Source: Oasisia sp. SBJ-2009
Taxonomy: Eukaryota > Annelida > Polychaeta > Sabellida > Siboglinidae
Assembly: GCA_964017155.1 (NCBI GenBank)
Contig: OZ024864.1
Span: forward strand, 35,615,029 to 35,679,028
Length of the DNA: 64,000 nt
Direction of reading: 5' to 3'
The position numbers were made by a program, and so were the translations under genes. Below are positions 21,399 through 31,164 of this stretch, piece after piece (within the stretch, counting starts at the first letter, position 1; every line of letters starts with the position of its first letter). The notes beneath the pieces were generated by a model that was not told where the DNA came from, did no database searches, and was given only the letters and a program-made list of their open reading frames with translations.

Positions 21399-21614
21399 TA
21401 CGTTTAAACTGCGTACCGCAAAACAGACAGTGTGAGTGTCATCACATAACAACAACTTATCTCAGCAGTTCGCGCGCATGTCGAAGTTTCACTGGCAAGC
21501 GTCAACATCTTGAAATAAGAAATACAGGCGATTTCGCGGCGTCGAGCTCCATTGAGCCACCTGCCGCAGTTTTCAGAACACCAAATTTACCAGCGCGCCA
21601 TCTACATTTTTCCG

Positions 21615-22041
21615 GCGTTATAAACGTTCCGATTAACGTTTCTGCGCATGCGCAATAAATGTAAAACATCAATGTGCAGCGAAAGGACAAAGCATTTGTG
21701 GCATAAATAACACGGGTTGTTCGTTAGGATGTATAAAATCTCTCAGCGAAGTTATCTGTCGCAAATTAACACGAGACAAACAAGTTTCGAGGCATATTTT
21801 GATGGCAAGCATAAATCATGTGACTGTAGTGCGCCATAATCCGTGACAGTGATTTATACAAAACGTAATATTTGATTGCATTGAACGAAATTTTAAGAAA
21901 ATCTTCACAGTAATCATCACAGGAGAGTTAACGAACAGCCCGTGGCATTTATACCGAAAATCCTTTGTCGTTTCGCTAGACATTGATGATTTTACATTTA
22001 TTGCGCATGCGCAGGAACATCAATCGGAACGTTTTTAGCGC
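21615..22041. mobile_element. 427-bp MITE with NRF-1-like palindrome in each end
   Basis: The left arm (21615-21674) contains AAACGTTCCGATT, TGCGCATGCGCAATAAATGT and CATCAATG. The right arm (21981-22041) is the inverted complement with only a few changes. TGCGCATGCGCA, in both arms, is the consensus NRF-1 binding palindrome. No coding capacity, and the target duplication is not clear. Confidence 0.8.
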
Positions 22042-22218
22042 TACAATAAACTAATCAGTGATTTAATTCGTTCGTTTCGAATCGATTTACTTAGTCACTA
22101 ATAGTAAACGATTATTCCATTGTGCTGGAGTTTTGTGACGCATACATAATGTGGTTAAAAATAATGTCTCCATCAATTTAGTTAAAATCCGTATCAAAAT
22201 TGAGTACGGCCGTATCAC

Positions 22219-22446
22219 TTAAAAACCCGCCAAATTCCGTATCGGATACGGGTAATCCGTATCATGTGGCAAGTCTGCAATGGATTCGAAACGAGGCTTG
22301 GGGCAGTTGGGGGGCAGAAAGTCCATGTTCTCCATGTTAATGTATAGGACTTCGTTTTGCTTTTGGTTGTAATAATCGAACAGTTCCAGTCTAACTATTT
22401 CAGTTATACTGTCCGAAGGATTATTACAAGCAGAAGCAGTGAACAC
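22219..22446 (-). CDS. Coding-looking stretch, unrecognised
   Basis: A minus-strand open frame of about 75 codons reading FTASACNNPSDSITEIVRLE, then YYNQKQNEVLYINMENMDFL and PPNCPKPRFESIADLP. The composition is that of a globular protein and is not repetitive. I do not recognise the family. It ends near a CCGTATCGGATACGG palindrome. It could be an exon or a decayed gene together with the frame at 22478-22708. Confidence 0.3.
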   Translation of the reverse strand: MFTASACNNPSDSITEIVRLELFDYYNQKQNEVLYINMENMDFLPPNCPKPRFESIADLPHDTDYPYPIRNLAGF

Positions 22447-22477
22447 TTTGCCGGTGACAATTTAATGCTCACGGAAA

Positions 22478-22705
22478 TCATAAATTGTAATCGATTATTA
22501 TGATGGTTGCCATGGCCATCTTGGCATCGCCGGCTTGTACTTGTGTTTGGCGATCTTGACTAATAATGAAACGTGCCATTTTTCGCGCAGTACAACCTGT
22601 TTGGGGCAAACGTATACGTGTGTTATGATTATGTGCATTTAGACAACTTGTCAGATATAAGTGCTTATCGAAACCACAACGTACAGCTATGTATGCCCTA
22701 AAATG
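22478..22705 (-). CDS. Possible SWIM/FAR1-type zinc-finger leader exon
   Basis: On the minus strand, following an acceptor-like TTGCATTTTAG, the frame reads AYIAVRCGFDKHLYLTSCLN then AHNHNTRIRLPQTG. A beta-strand-like section ending in L..HNH followed by P and basic residues resembles the FAR1/FLYWCH/ZSWIM3-like N-terminal zinc-binding fold. That is a weak family resemblance, not an identification. The frame ends at TGA near 22478. Confidence 0.28.
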   Translation of the reverse strand, partial: HFRAYIAVRCGFDKHLYLTSCLNAHNHNTRIRLPQTGCTARKMARFIISQDRQTQVQAGDAKMAMATIIIIDYNL

Positions 22706-22734
22706 CAAATCCCGTAAGACATATATAGGATATA

Positions 22735-22816
22735 TATGTCTTAATCCCTACGACCATAATCATAACCATAACCCATAACCATTAATCCCTACGACTCATA
22801 ATCCCTACGACCTAAA
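22735..22816. repeat. TAATCCCTACGAC short repeats
   Basis: Three copies of TAATCCCTACGAC with CATAACC words between them; a local simple-sequence array. Confidence 0.6.
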
Positions 22817-23084
22817 ATTGTGGAGATTGTCTATTATCAGCACTACATAAATCGCTATGTCTATGATTGTGTGGTAAACTCAATATTAAATCGGACATTT
22901 CAGATAAGAAAGGTATAACACCAGATATTTATTTCCTGATTTTCCTAGTATTCATCAGTCGGAAGTTACAACCGTCATGCATCGAATATTATTCTTGTGA
23001 CCAGTCCCCAAATCAGCTCCAGTCGCGCGGAGTCTCGCAATGTATTGTGACCCACTTGCACGCCCTTTATATGATGTTGTACGT

Positions 23085-23161
23085 ACGTACGAACACACAC
23101 ACGTACACATACACGTACACCACATACACCTCCACCACCACCGTCACACACTCACGCACGC

Positions 23162-23194
<33 letters not shown>

Positions 23195-23230
23195 CACGCA
23201 TGCATGCATGCATGCATGCATGCATGCATA
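23085..23230. repeat. Compound microsatellite (ACGT, CA, CGCA, GCAT)
   Basis: ACGTACGTACG, (AC)n, CACCACCACC, (CGCA)n, (CA)n and (TGCA)n follow each other. Most of it is alternating purine-pyrimidine and could adopt Z-DNA. Open frames over it are rejected as coding. Confidence 0.9.
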
Positions 23231-23267
23231 GTATTAATTAGCATATATACCGTGTCAAACTCAAAAC

Positions 23268-23371
23268 ATGGCCGCTCGTTCTACTACAATTCGTGCTTCG
23301 TTTCTCTCCGACAGTCGGAAGTGCTACCCTACCGGGCGCATGGCTACCCCGAGTAGGGATTGTGTTATATG
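23268..23371 (+). CDS. Possible first exon cut by the following element
   Basis: ATG in good context (AAAACATGGCC) opens a frame reading MAARSTTIRASFLSDSRKCY and then RDCVICRG, where it enters the TA-flanked element. If the element is removed, leaving a single TA, the frame remains open for about 20 more codons. No family is recognised and chance is possible. Confidence 0.22.
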
Positions 23372-24351
23372 TAGGGGAAGGTCTGGTAATATGAGCCACT
23401 TTTTTCACATTGATATTCTGGAGCCGTGTGACTAGTTAGAGCTCTGTGAAATTGTGACATGAAAGGTACCGTGATAGACTGTTGTTGTGTGCATTATTGC
23501 TTGCATAGGTTGTTTACATTTTTAATGAGAACAAGGATAATGTTTTCTCAAATGGCTCATATTAAAACAGGTGTGGGTAATATGAACATGCCCCATTGGT
23601 AATATGAGCACACGTGACCAAGATGGACACAGACGCACCAATGCAAGAGTATTAGACGCATACACCCAGGCACCCACCCACGCATAACTAAAATATATCG
23701 CAAACCACACGCACGCAGCACGCACGCACAGACGCACGCACAGACGCACGCACACAGGCACACATATATTACATAGAACATACACATATACCTGCGCGTG
23801 CACGCACGCCAAACATTACCAAACGAATTTATGAACAACCATAGCATATTTGTTTAAAGCTTCAGTTACCATCACATACAAACAATCAAAGACACGAAGA
23901 ATTATAACTGTGTCAAATATGAACATAATGGTCAATTGGCATATGCTCATATTACCTGAACTTCATGTGACTTATATTGTCCACAAGGCATATTCATTCC
24001 CTTTTTGCAACAGGCAGGACATTCACTCGATGTGACTGCATTATCGCATATTACGCAGATCGACATATTAACTGTCTGGCCTTAAAACATAATTTGCGTT
24101 GATATTGACTACACATATAAGATGTATCTGCATTAATTCAACATGCGGAAATCATAAGAAATGTTATGAACTGTTATTCACGTAAATATTTCAATATTTT
24201 ATCGCCTTACCATTACAAATGTAGGCGGACTGCGCCGCAAACTTCCTTAACTCTATAAATAAACAATAGATGGCAACGATTGTTGTACCATTTCTGAGTA
24301 TGAGAGGTGGCTCATATTTTCTGGTGGCTCATAATACCAGACCTTCCCCTA
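23372..24351. mobile_element. 980-bp TA-flanked inverted-repeat element
   Basis: The left end is TAGGGGAAGGTCTGGTAATA then TGAGCCAC. The right end is its inverted complement, GTGGCTCATAATACC followed by AGACCTTCCCCTA, so the 27-bp ends differ by about one base. A TA on each side fits a Tc1/mariner-like target duplication. The word GGTAATATGAGC or its complement occurs seven times, at the ends and inside (23385, 23553, 23575, 23598, 23945, 24307, 24324). A degenerate CGCA/CA-rich stretch lies at 23700-23765. No transposase is present, so it is nonautonomous. Confidence 0.8.
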
Positions 24352-24385
24352 TAGTACAATACCGAATGCAGTATTATCGTGATTC

Positions 24386-24451
24386 ATTACATGACCTAAT
24401 AATGGCAGTGTAGGTATATCATATACCTATACTGCCATTAAGTCATGTAAT
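24386..24451. repeat. Long hairpin, ~31-bp stem
   Basis: ATTACATGAC followed by GGCAGTGTAGGTATAT pairs with ATATACCTATACTGCC followed by GTCATGTAAT, with a three-base offset and one mismatch and almost no loop. It could be a very short foldback element. The stem is longer than a typical terminator, and no gene end is known nearby. Confidence 0.8.
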
Positions 24452-24914
24452 ACATATGAACTATATGTATATTACATGGCTTTTTTCGTCCAAAGAACAA
24501 CATACGTGCGCGACCGCTGTGAGTGTTGACTGTTGTCAATAGCAACAGCCAACACGTATATATATGTGTACGTCACATGTACGGTTCGGTGCCGACCGGC
24601 ATATATGCCACTCTAGCTCAGTGACAAAGACGCCGTGAGGTGATCCTAGTCTATGGAGCTAGGGACATTCGATACAGCTAATGTTCTCATGCGTGACCTA
24701 TAGTTGTCTGTGAAAGGTGCCAGTGAGCCACACGCACCGAATCGTCTGTTCTGGCTGTGATGTGAAATTCTGCACACTCCGCTATAATACAGGTCCTGAG
24801 GAGTGCCGTGTCGGATGTTTCGGCCCACTGCACCGCAAACAGCGGAAAAGCACCAGACCAGCAATGAATTGTTTTATAAGTATAAATTGGTCCCCCGTCC
24901 CCCAACTTTTAAAA
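24452..24914. other. Unassigned
   Basis: Holds an AACAGCCAACA/TGTTGACTGTT hairpin near 24535 and a CTAGCTCAGTG word near 24612 that recalls a tRNA A box, without a B box. No gene supported. Confidence 0.35.
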
Positions 24915-25289
24915 CCGGTACACAGTGACTGGCGGCGCCACAGTAGCCCGACAGAAATGATGCAACAATTGAAATGGCAGTCATTAGAACACCGCAGACA
25001 CACAGCTAGGCTCACTATGATGTATAACATCCAACACGGCTTAGTTGACATCCATCTCAGTAAATACGCCCAGCCAGCGCGTACCCACTGTGCCACAGAA
25101 CATCTAGATCTCTAGTCGCTGGGCTTAGAGGGCACCCCTTACAACTCATGGTTCAACGCTCCCGACTATTTAAGCATTCTTTCTTCATAAGCACAATAGA
25201 ACCCTGGAACAAACTCACAGTTATAACAATAAATGCTCCCTCCAAAGAAGCTTTCAAGCAGTGCCTTGAGGGCACAGAGCACAGTTGAT
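24915..25289 (+). pseudogene. L2/CR1-like retrotransposon 3' fragment
   Basis: The plus strand reads DWRRHSSPTEMMQQLKWQSL, EHRRHTARLTMMYNIQHGLV and DIHLSKYAQPA, the family block 'S.t.ml..L.W.sL..RR...RL..mYkI...lVdi'. A stop occurs at about 25113. After a frameshift, LFKHSFFISTIEPWNKLTVI and NAPSKEAFKQCLEG form the C-terminal 'hSFF..ti..WN.L' block, ending at TGA near 25289. The catalytic domain is missing. The Kolobok-like element sits 20 bases further on, so it probably inserted into this copy's 3' UTR. Confidence 0.78.
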
Positions 25290-25308
25290 TTTCCCATTGG
25301 CGGCCATG

Positions 25309-26586
25309 TTAAAGGAACATGCAACCATAGTATTGAAAATGCGTTAAAATCCCCCCAATTCCCACATACCATTCATGATAGAATATTGTAACACATGTAT
25401 TTTTTGTTTAATTTTGTAAGAATGTTATACATCATAAAATTAATCTTGAAACGTGCATTTTCACTGACCATGGGCGCTGCCATTGTTGCCCATTTCACGG
25501 GGAACTCACGAAGATTAACGCGAGAGAATGCGTGAGTGTGACGTAGGCGGTCCACCACCTCAGCGATATAGGCGTAGCGTAATATGTAAACACTAGCATA
25601 GCGACATGAATCGAGTTGTTTTATGAGTCTTGTGATAATGAAATGCTTGAATATCAAGCATACGGATGTCAAAAGAAGGCAGGAGAAGAGTCCGTGAAAG
25701 GAAAGAGATTTGTCCAAATGCCAATAAATTATCTACGAAGCCCGCCGTCGAAGGGCGAGTTGGCGAACAAATGGCTCCACAATATAGGTACGAGTCATAT
25801 AGTGGAAACATTCAATTTCAACCGGAAAATGGTTTGCCAGGACCATGTCACCGTTGACATGGAACACAGGTTGCCGGGATTGGGTGAAAGACGACTGTTG
25901 AACGAAGCTACTGTCCCCACTGAATTTGTGCACAGAACGAAAAGTTCGGGGCCGGTGTTGCACGCGAAGAAGGGTCTCGCAAAAGGGACGAACTTAATGT
26001 ATGCAAATACTATATATGGGGTACTAGAATATCATTCAATGTATTTCCTTTATTATAATAAAAATCAATGATTAGTAAAATATTCATTGCGCGACGGTCG
26101 ACTGGAATAATTAGTTGGATAAACGATTTGTTTACATATGAAAGTGGGCGATAATAAAAGTTATTAAGCTCCGTCGAACCAACCAAGTCCAAAATGGATT
26201 GCGCGATTTCCTTTGTTGCAGTCTCTACTTGAGCATCATTATTCTTTATCCTATTCTGTATGAATGTTTATATTATAAGGGACGGCGTTTTTTTTTATAG
26301 CTAACGCTGTGTAACTATTTAAATGGATGAATATATCTCAGACTCAGTGGGTACGTGAAGAATTCGTTTTGTTTTGCCCACCCGAGGCGCTAGCGGTGGT
26401 GGATCTGTGACGTCACACGACCACAGGCGAAATGTCCAAAATGTCAGCCTCCAGGGAGGTTCACTAATTATCCTTAAAAGTTAACAAATCATTTCAGAAA
26501 AAAATAACAAAATATGGGATATGATTCAATGAACATTGTTTAATGGTTTAAGCAATTTTTACTTTTTGGGTTGCATGTTCCTTTAA
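25309..26586 (+). mobile_element. Kolobok-like DNA element, TTAA-flanked, 1.28 kb
   Basis: The ends are TTAAAGGAACATGCAACC at the left (25309-25326) and its exact inverted complement at the right (26569-26586). TTAA at both outer edges can be read as the target duplication. Kolobok transposons are known for TTAA duplications and for THAP-domain transposases, and a THAP-like domain is encoded inside. At 1.28 kb it is too short for a full transposase, so it is an internally deleted derivative. piggyBac also uses TTAA but does not carry THAP. Confidence 0.72.
25643..26071 (+). pseudogene. THAP-type zinc-finger domain (degenerate)
   Basis: 142 codons from the ATG at 25643, chosen because THAP domains begin a few residues before their first cysteine. 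The order of landmarks fits THAP: AYGC near residue 9, F at 23 and P at 27 (the FxxxP step), W at 44, C-x2-H (CQDH) at 65-68, and the closing A-x-VP-x-x-F (ATVPTEF) at 89-95. The first zinc ligand is tyrosine (MLEYQAYGC), one base from cysteine, and the residue after the C-x2-H is V instead of F. DNA binding is therefore probably lost. About 47 residues follow without a DDE catalytic domain. THAP domains bind transposon ends in Kolobok and P-type transposases. Confidence 0.7.
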
Positions 26587-26948
26587 CGTTTTGTCAGATT
26601 ATAAGGAAACTGGACCTGAGAAAAAATCTTTCTTCCAAAAAGCATATCTCAGGCTCTTTTAAAATGCATGCATGTGTTCTGCCCCTCACAATTGACCAAA
26701 CTTAGCACGCTTTTCTGCATTCGCAGGGTCATGTAAGAAAAAATGGCTAAAAATCACTACGCCAACTACACTCTGCCTAACATGCGTCATTGCACTGCAG
26801 ATATATCATAGCACTGAACCTACTAGTATGCCTGTCCTACTGTACTCATTTCACATAAAAAGAATTTTTCAAAATCTCAAATAACACCATTATTAAGGTA
26901 CTACATTCGTATGGGTTACACCAGGAAGTCTAACTGTGCTCTGACCCC
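26587..26948. other. Spacer, possible decayed edge of the tandem array
   Basis: No gene. Between 26640 and 26890 several words occur in the same order as in the array core (AGGCTCTTTT, CACTGCA, TCCTAC, CATTTCAC), as expected of a very diverged unit. The last 60 bases before 26949 do not match the array. Confidence 0.3.
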
Positions 26949-27960
26949 TAATAGGAATTTAGATTTTTTTTTAAAACCTTTAATTTAGGCTCTTTTGAAA
27001 GCTACATATATATCATGCAGGAGGCCAAAAAATCAATGTCATCCCTTAATCTGGTATTTTTTTACCCACTTTACAAATGACCACCCGCGCCTTATTTTAT
27101 GGGCCAATATTGTATAAATAAACAAAAACCCTCTTATGGTGCTGACCACACTGCAACTGACAGCTTGCGTATATATGCATAGAGAATATGTCTGTGACAG
27201 CCAACCATATAATCTGCAAGAAAATCATGCATAGTCTGTTGTTACCATATTGTGAAATATTTTTTTTTACAAAAACAGTTATGTCACTCCTACCCTACAT
27301 AATAATGTCCATATTTCACTTTAAAATGGGGATTTCAGAAAAGTGAGGTAACACAACTTGTCAAATGTAATGCCATTACACAGCCCAATTAGTGCACATG
27401 CTCAGAACAATGGATCAATGATTGCTGTATCCTCACAGAGCTTACAGGCCAATATCACATCAAAGGCATCCCCAGTCACACTTCCTGTAAGCCTGTCATA
27501 AAACCTGATGCATCTTGGACTTTCATTTGAGGACAGCTAGTGACAGACATGTGTTAGTGGTATAGATAGACAGATGACTTATTCCTCTTTCATGTCATGT
27601 ATTCAGTCTTGACATATCTCTTTAAGCAAATAATACATAGCTTATAATGTTACCCCACCCCCCATAAAAAACTGACCATCCAGGCACTCTTGATGAGGAT
27701 TTTAGACTGACAAGATGGCCTTGGCTCCTAAAAGTTGAATTATGGTATTCAGTGACAAAACTCATTGGAATTGGTCTGCATTTGGTGCAATGAAGGATGC
27801 AAAAAATAAGCATTGGGAATGCATTCTGTAGTGTGGTGGAAATAAGACTTAATGCTGGTGGTTTGAGAAAAAAGTCAACCATATCATGAACCTATGACAT
27901 AACACTTTATGTATGAGAGAATAAAATATTACATTGAAACCACACTGTGTCAATGACAAC

Positions 27961-28803
27961 GATAGTTACTTTGGCCATAGGCAATATGCACATTGCTTAT
28001 AACAACTGGCATTGAAATGGTAATTAGGACATATATTTTATTTCACACATTGATAAAGCAGAAAATACATGCCCTGAAACGTTTATTTCATATTAGCAGT
28101 GATACCTATGATAAAAAGGAGAAAACATATACAATTTTGACAACTTTGACAACTTGGTGAGCCTCCTTACTCACAGGGTTCAACACAGTTGGATGAAGAC
28201 TGACACAACTACTCAAGGCAAATAATGACTAGACAAAACCAGACAGAGTGTGTGTGTGCCCGCGCGTGCATGCGTGCATGTACGTATATACATGCATATG
28301 TGTGTGCACATACATGCACATTTCAATGCAACGCTTCTGTACACTCAATATACAGTATATAGCCCTTTTGAAAATACATGATCAACTTGCCGAGACATAC
28401 CAATACATGCGACCACAATGGAGGAATGGCTGAGTTACCTGGCCTATGCAGTTAAGAGCGTTACATCTGAGTCATGCATGCAGAGAACCTCCAACACAAA
28501 AATGCCATCAACAACGCTGAAATGACAGCAGTCTCTTCATTATATACAGTCCAGAGCATTCTACACCACTTAAAATAGTAAGTTTGACTTCAGCATTATT
28601 TCAATGTCCAGGACCAGGTTTAATAAGTAGTCTTCAAATTGCCCATGCCCAAAGCATATGTCCTGATGCAGACAGTAACTCCTGTTTTTACCAACACAGT
28701 GTCAATCCAAAATAATAAAGTTGATACATGGCATGCATTGAGTCTTTTTAGACTAAACCGTACATAGAGTCAGCATGAATGATTCTGTTTTTCTACAAAA
28801 ATC
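27961..28803. repeat. Long-unit-specific segment (reference copy in unit 1)
   Basis: 843 bp here and about 849 bp elsewhere, missing from units 3-9. It starts GATAGTTACTTTGGCC and ends CTACAAAAATC. It holds an alternating purine-pyrimidine tract (28248-28321), a TGGCTGAGT...TTAAGAGCG stretch recalling a tRNA A box, and no coding sequence that I can recognise. Confidence 0.95.
28248..28321. repeat. Potential Z-DNA tract in the long units
   Basis: (GT)n, CGCGCGTGCATGCGTGCATG, TACGTATATACATGCATATG and (TG)n/CACATACATGCACAT form about 74 bp of almost strict purine-pyrimidine alternation, with an internal near-palindrome. The CATGCA copy number varies between units (0, 1 or 2 extra). The same tract is at the equivalent place in every long unit. 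Confidence 0.85.
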
Positions 28804-28904
28804 AAAATAGCTGTCACGATACATGTGCCAGCCATCATAACTTTGTTTGTGTCCCCTGTGTAAAGCTATACTAGCACCATATTTCATATTTGGCATATAC
28901 TTAC

Positions 28905-28989
28905 ATTTTCAAGAACTTTTTCACACATAACAGTGACCATTTGTGGACAAAACTACATTTCTCACACACCTCTGTAGCAGCAACATCAT
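28905..28989 (-). CDS. Candidate 85-bp exon in the array unit (reference copy)
   Basis: On the minus strand, TTTTTGCATTTCAG precedes, and AAAAT|GTAAGTATATG follows, an 85-bp stretch. In one frame it reads DVAATEVCEKCSFVHKWSLL then CVKKFLK, with a C-x2-C pair. The other frames are closed. The two common variants in the array fall where they do least harm: CAG or TAG at the acceptor (both AG), and GAG or GAA in a glutamate codon. The exon runs from phase 1 to phase 2, so including several units in one transcript would break the frame. The same 85 bp occur in every complete unit, long or short. No family recognised. It may be a captured exon or a coincidence. Confidence 0.32.
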
Positions 28990-29054
28990 CTGAAATGCAA
29001 AAATGGCACCTAGCATTTCTGTTGCCATGGAGCTTCCTAACCCAGTTATTAATA

Positions 29055-31164
29055 GGAATTTTGATTTTTTTTTTAAACCTTTAATTTAGGCTCTTTTGAA
29101 AGCTACATATATATCATGCAGGAGGCCAAAAAATCAATGTCATCCCTTAATCTGGTATTTTTTTACCCACTTTACAAATGACCACCCGCGCCTTATTTTA
29201 TGGGCCAATATTGTATAAATAAACAAAAACCCTCTTATGGTGCTGACCACACTGCAACTGACAGCTTGCGTATATATGCATAGAGAATATGTCTGTGACA
29301 GCCAACCATATAATCTGCAAGAAAATCATGCATAGTCTGTTGTTACCATATTGTGAAATATTTTTTTTTACAAAAACAGTTATGTCACTCCTACCCTACA
29401 TAATAATGTCCATATTTCACTTTAAAATGGGGATTTCAGAAAAGTGAGGTAACACAACTTGTCAAATGTAATGCCATTACACAGCCCAATTAGTGCATAT
29501 GCTCAGAACAATGGATCAATGATTGCTGTATCCTCACAGAGCTTACAGGCCAATATCACATCAAAGGCATCCCCAGTCACACTTCCTGTAAGCCTGTCAT
29601 AAAACCTGATGCATCTTGGACTTTCCTTTGAGGACAGCTAGTGACAGACATGTGTCAGTGGTATAGATAGACAGATGACTTATTCCTCTTTCATGTCATG
29701 TATTCAGTCTTGACATATCTCTTTAAGCAAATAATACATAGCTTATAATGTTACCCCACCCCCCATAAAAAACTGACCATCCAGGCACTCTTGATGAGGA
29801 TTTTAGACTGACAAGATGGCCTTGGCTCCTAAAAGTTGAATTATGGTATTCAGTGACAATACTCATTGGAATTGGTCTGCATTTGGTGCAATGAAGGATG
29901 CAAAAAATAAGCATTGGGAATGCATTCTGTAGTGTGGTGGAAATAAGACTTAATGCTGGTGGTTTGAGAAAAAAGTCAACCATATCATGAACCTATGACA
30001 TAACACTTTATGTATGAGAGAATAAAATATTACATTGAAACCACACTGTGTCAATGACAACGATAGTTACTTTGGCCATAGGCAATATGCACATTGCTTA
30101 TAACAACTGGCATTGAAATGGTAATTAGGACATATATTTTATTTCACACATTGATAAAGCAGAAAATACATGCCCTGAAACGTTTATTTCATATTAGCAG
30201 TGATACCTATGATAAAAAGGAGAGAACATATACAATTTTGACAACTTTGACAACTTGGTGAGCCTCCTTACTCACAGGGTTCAACACAGTTGGATGAAGA
30301 CTGACACAACTACTCAAGGCAAATAATGACTAGACAAAACCAGACAGAGTGTGTGTGTGCCCGCGCGTGCATGCGTGCATGTACGTATATACATGCATAT
30401 GTGTGTGCACATACATGCACATGCACATGCACATTTCAATGCAACGCTTCTGTACACTCAATATACAGTATATAGCCCTTTTGAAAATACATGATCAACT
30501 TGCCGAGACATACCAATACATGCGACCACAATGGAGGAATGGCTGAGTTACCTGGCCTATGCAGTTAAGAGCGTTACATCTGAGTCATGCATGCAGAGAA
30601 CCTCCAACACAAAAATGTCATCAACAACGCTGAAATGACAGCAGTCTCTTCATTATATACAGTCCAGAGCATTCTACACCACTTAAAATAGTAAGTTTGA
30701 CTTCAGCATTATTTCAATGTCCAGGACCAGGTTTAATAAGTAGTCTTCAAATTGCCCATGCCCAAAGCATATGTCCTGATGCAGACAGTAACTCCTGTTT
30801 TTACCAACACAGTGTCAATCCAAAATAATAAAGTTGATACATGGCATGCATTGAGTCTTTTTAGACTAAACCGTACATAGAGTCAGCATGAATGATTCTG
30901 TTTTTCTACAAAAATCAAAATAGCTGTCACGATACATGTGCCAGCCATCATAACTTTGTTTGTGTCCCCTGTGTAAAGCTATACTAGCACCATATTTCAT
31001 ATTTGGCATATACTTACATTTTCAAGAACTTTTTCACACATAACAGTGACCATTTGTGGACAAAACTACATTTCTCACACACTTCTGTAGCAGCAACATC
31101 ATCTGAAATGCAAAAATGGCACCTAGCATTTCTGTTGCCATGGAGCTTCCTAAACCAGTTATTA
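29055..31164. repeat. Array unit 2 (long)
   Basis: Has two extra CATGCA copies, GTGCATATGC in the core (others GTGCACATGC), and ends CTAAACCAG, as units 12 and 20 do. Its junction with unit 1 carries a 4-base insertion, giving TTATTAATAGG. Confidence 0.95.

Larger units (their letters stand above)
26949..29054. repeat. Array unit 1 (long, most diverged)
   Basis: Private differences include GTGTTAGTGG (others GTGTCAGTGG), CTTTCATTTGAGG (others CTTTCCTTTGAGG), GACAAAACTC (others GACAATACTC) and GGAGAAAAC (others GGAGAGAAC). It has no extra CATGCA copy. Its start has ATAGGAATTT where later units have TTAGGAATTT. Confidence 0.95.

Noticed and set aside
22735..23230. CRISPR-like or telomere-like array
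   Set aside because: The short TAATCCCTACGAC copies lack regular spacers, and the rest is plain microsatellite. The genome is animal.
22867..23241. Plus-strand frames rich in His and Thr over the CA/CGCA tract
   Set aside because: Microsatellite translation, with no supporting context.
24605..24665. CTAGCTCAGTG word suggesting a tRNA-derived SINE
   Set aside because: Only the A-box resemblance is present; no B box at the expected distance and no tail.
27622..27882. 86-codon minus-strand frame repeated in each array unit
   Set aside because: No recognisable domain, no splice or start context beyond an ATG-like codon. Its repetition follows from copy identity, not from selection; the one variant residue (in unit 1) is nonsynonymous.
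28420..28500. tRNA-like stretch (TGGCTGAGT ... TTAAGAGCG) in the long-unit segment
   Set aside because: It recalls an A box of tRNA-Ser/Leu, but there is no B box, no cloverleaf and an extra 14-15 bases in the D-loop position. At most a SINE remnant.
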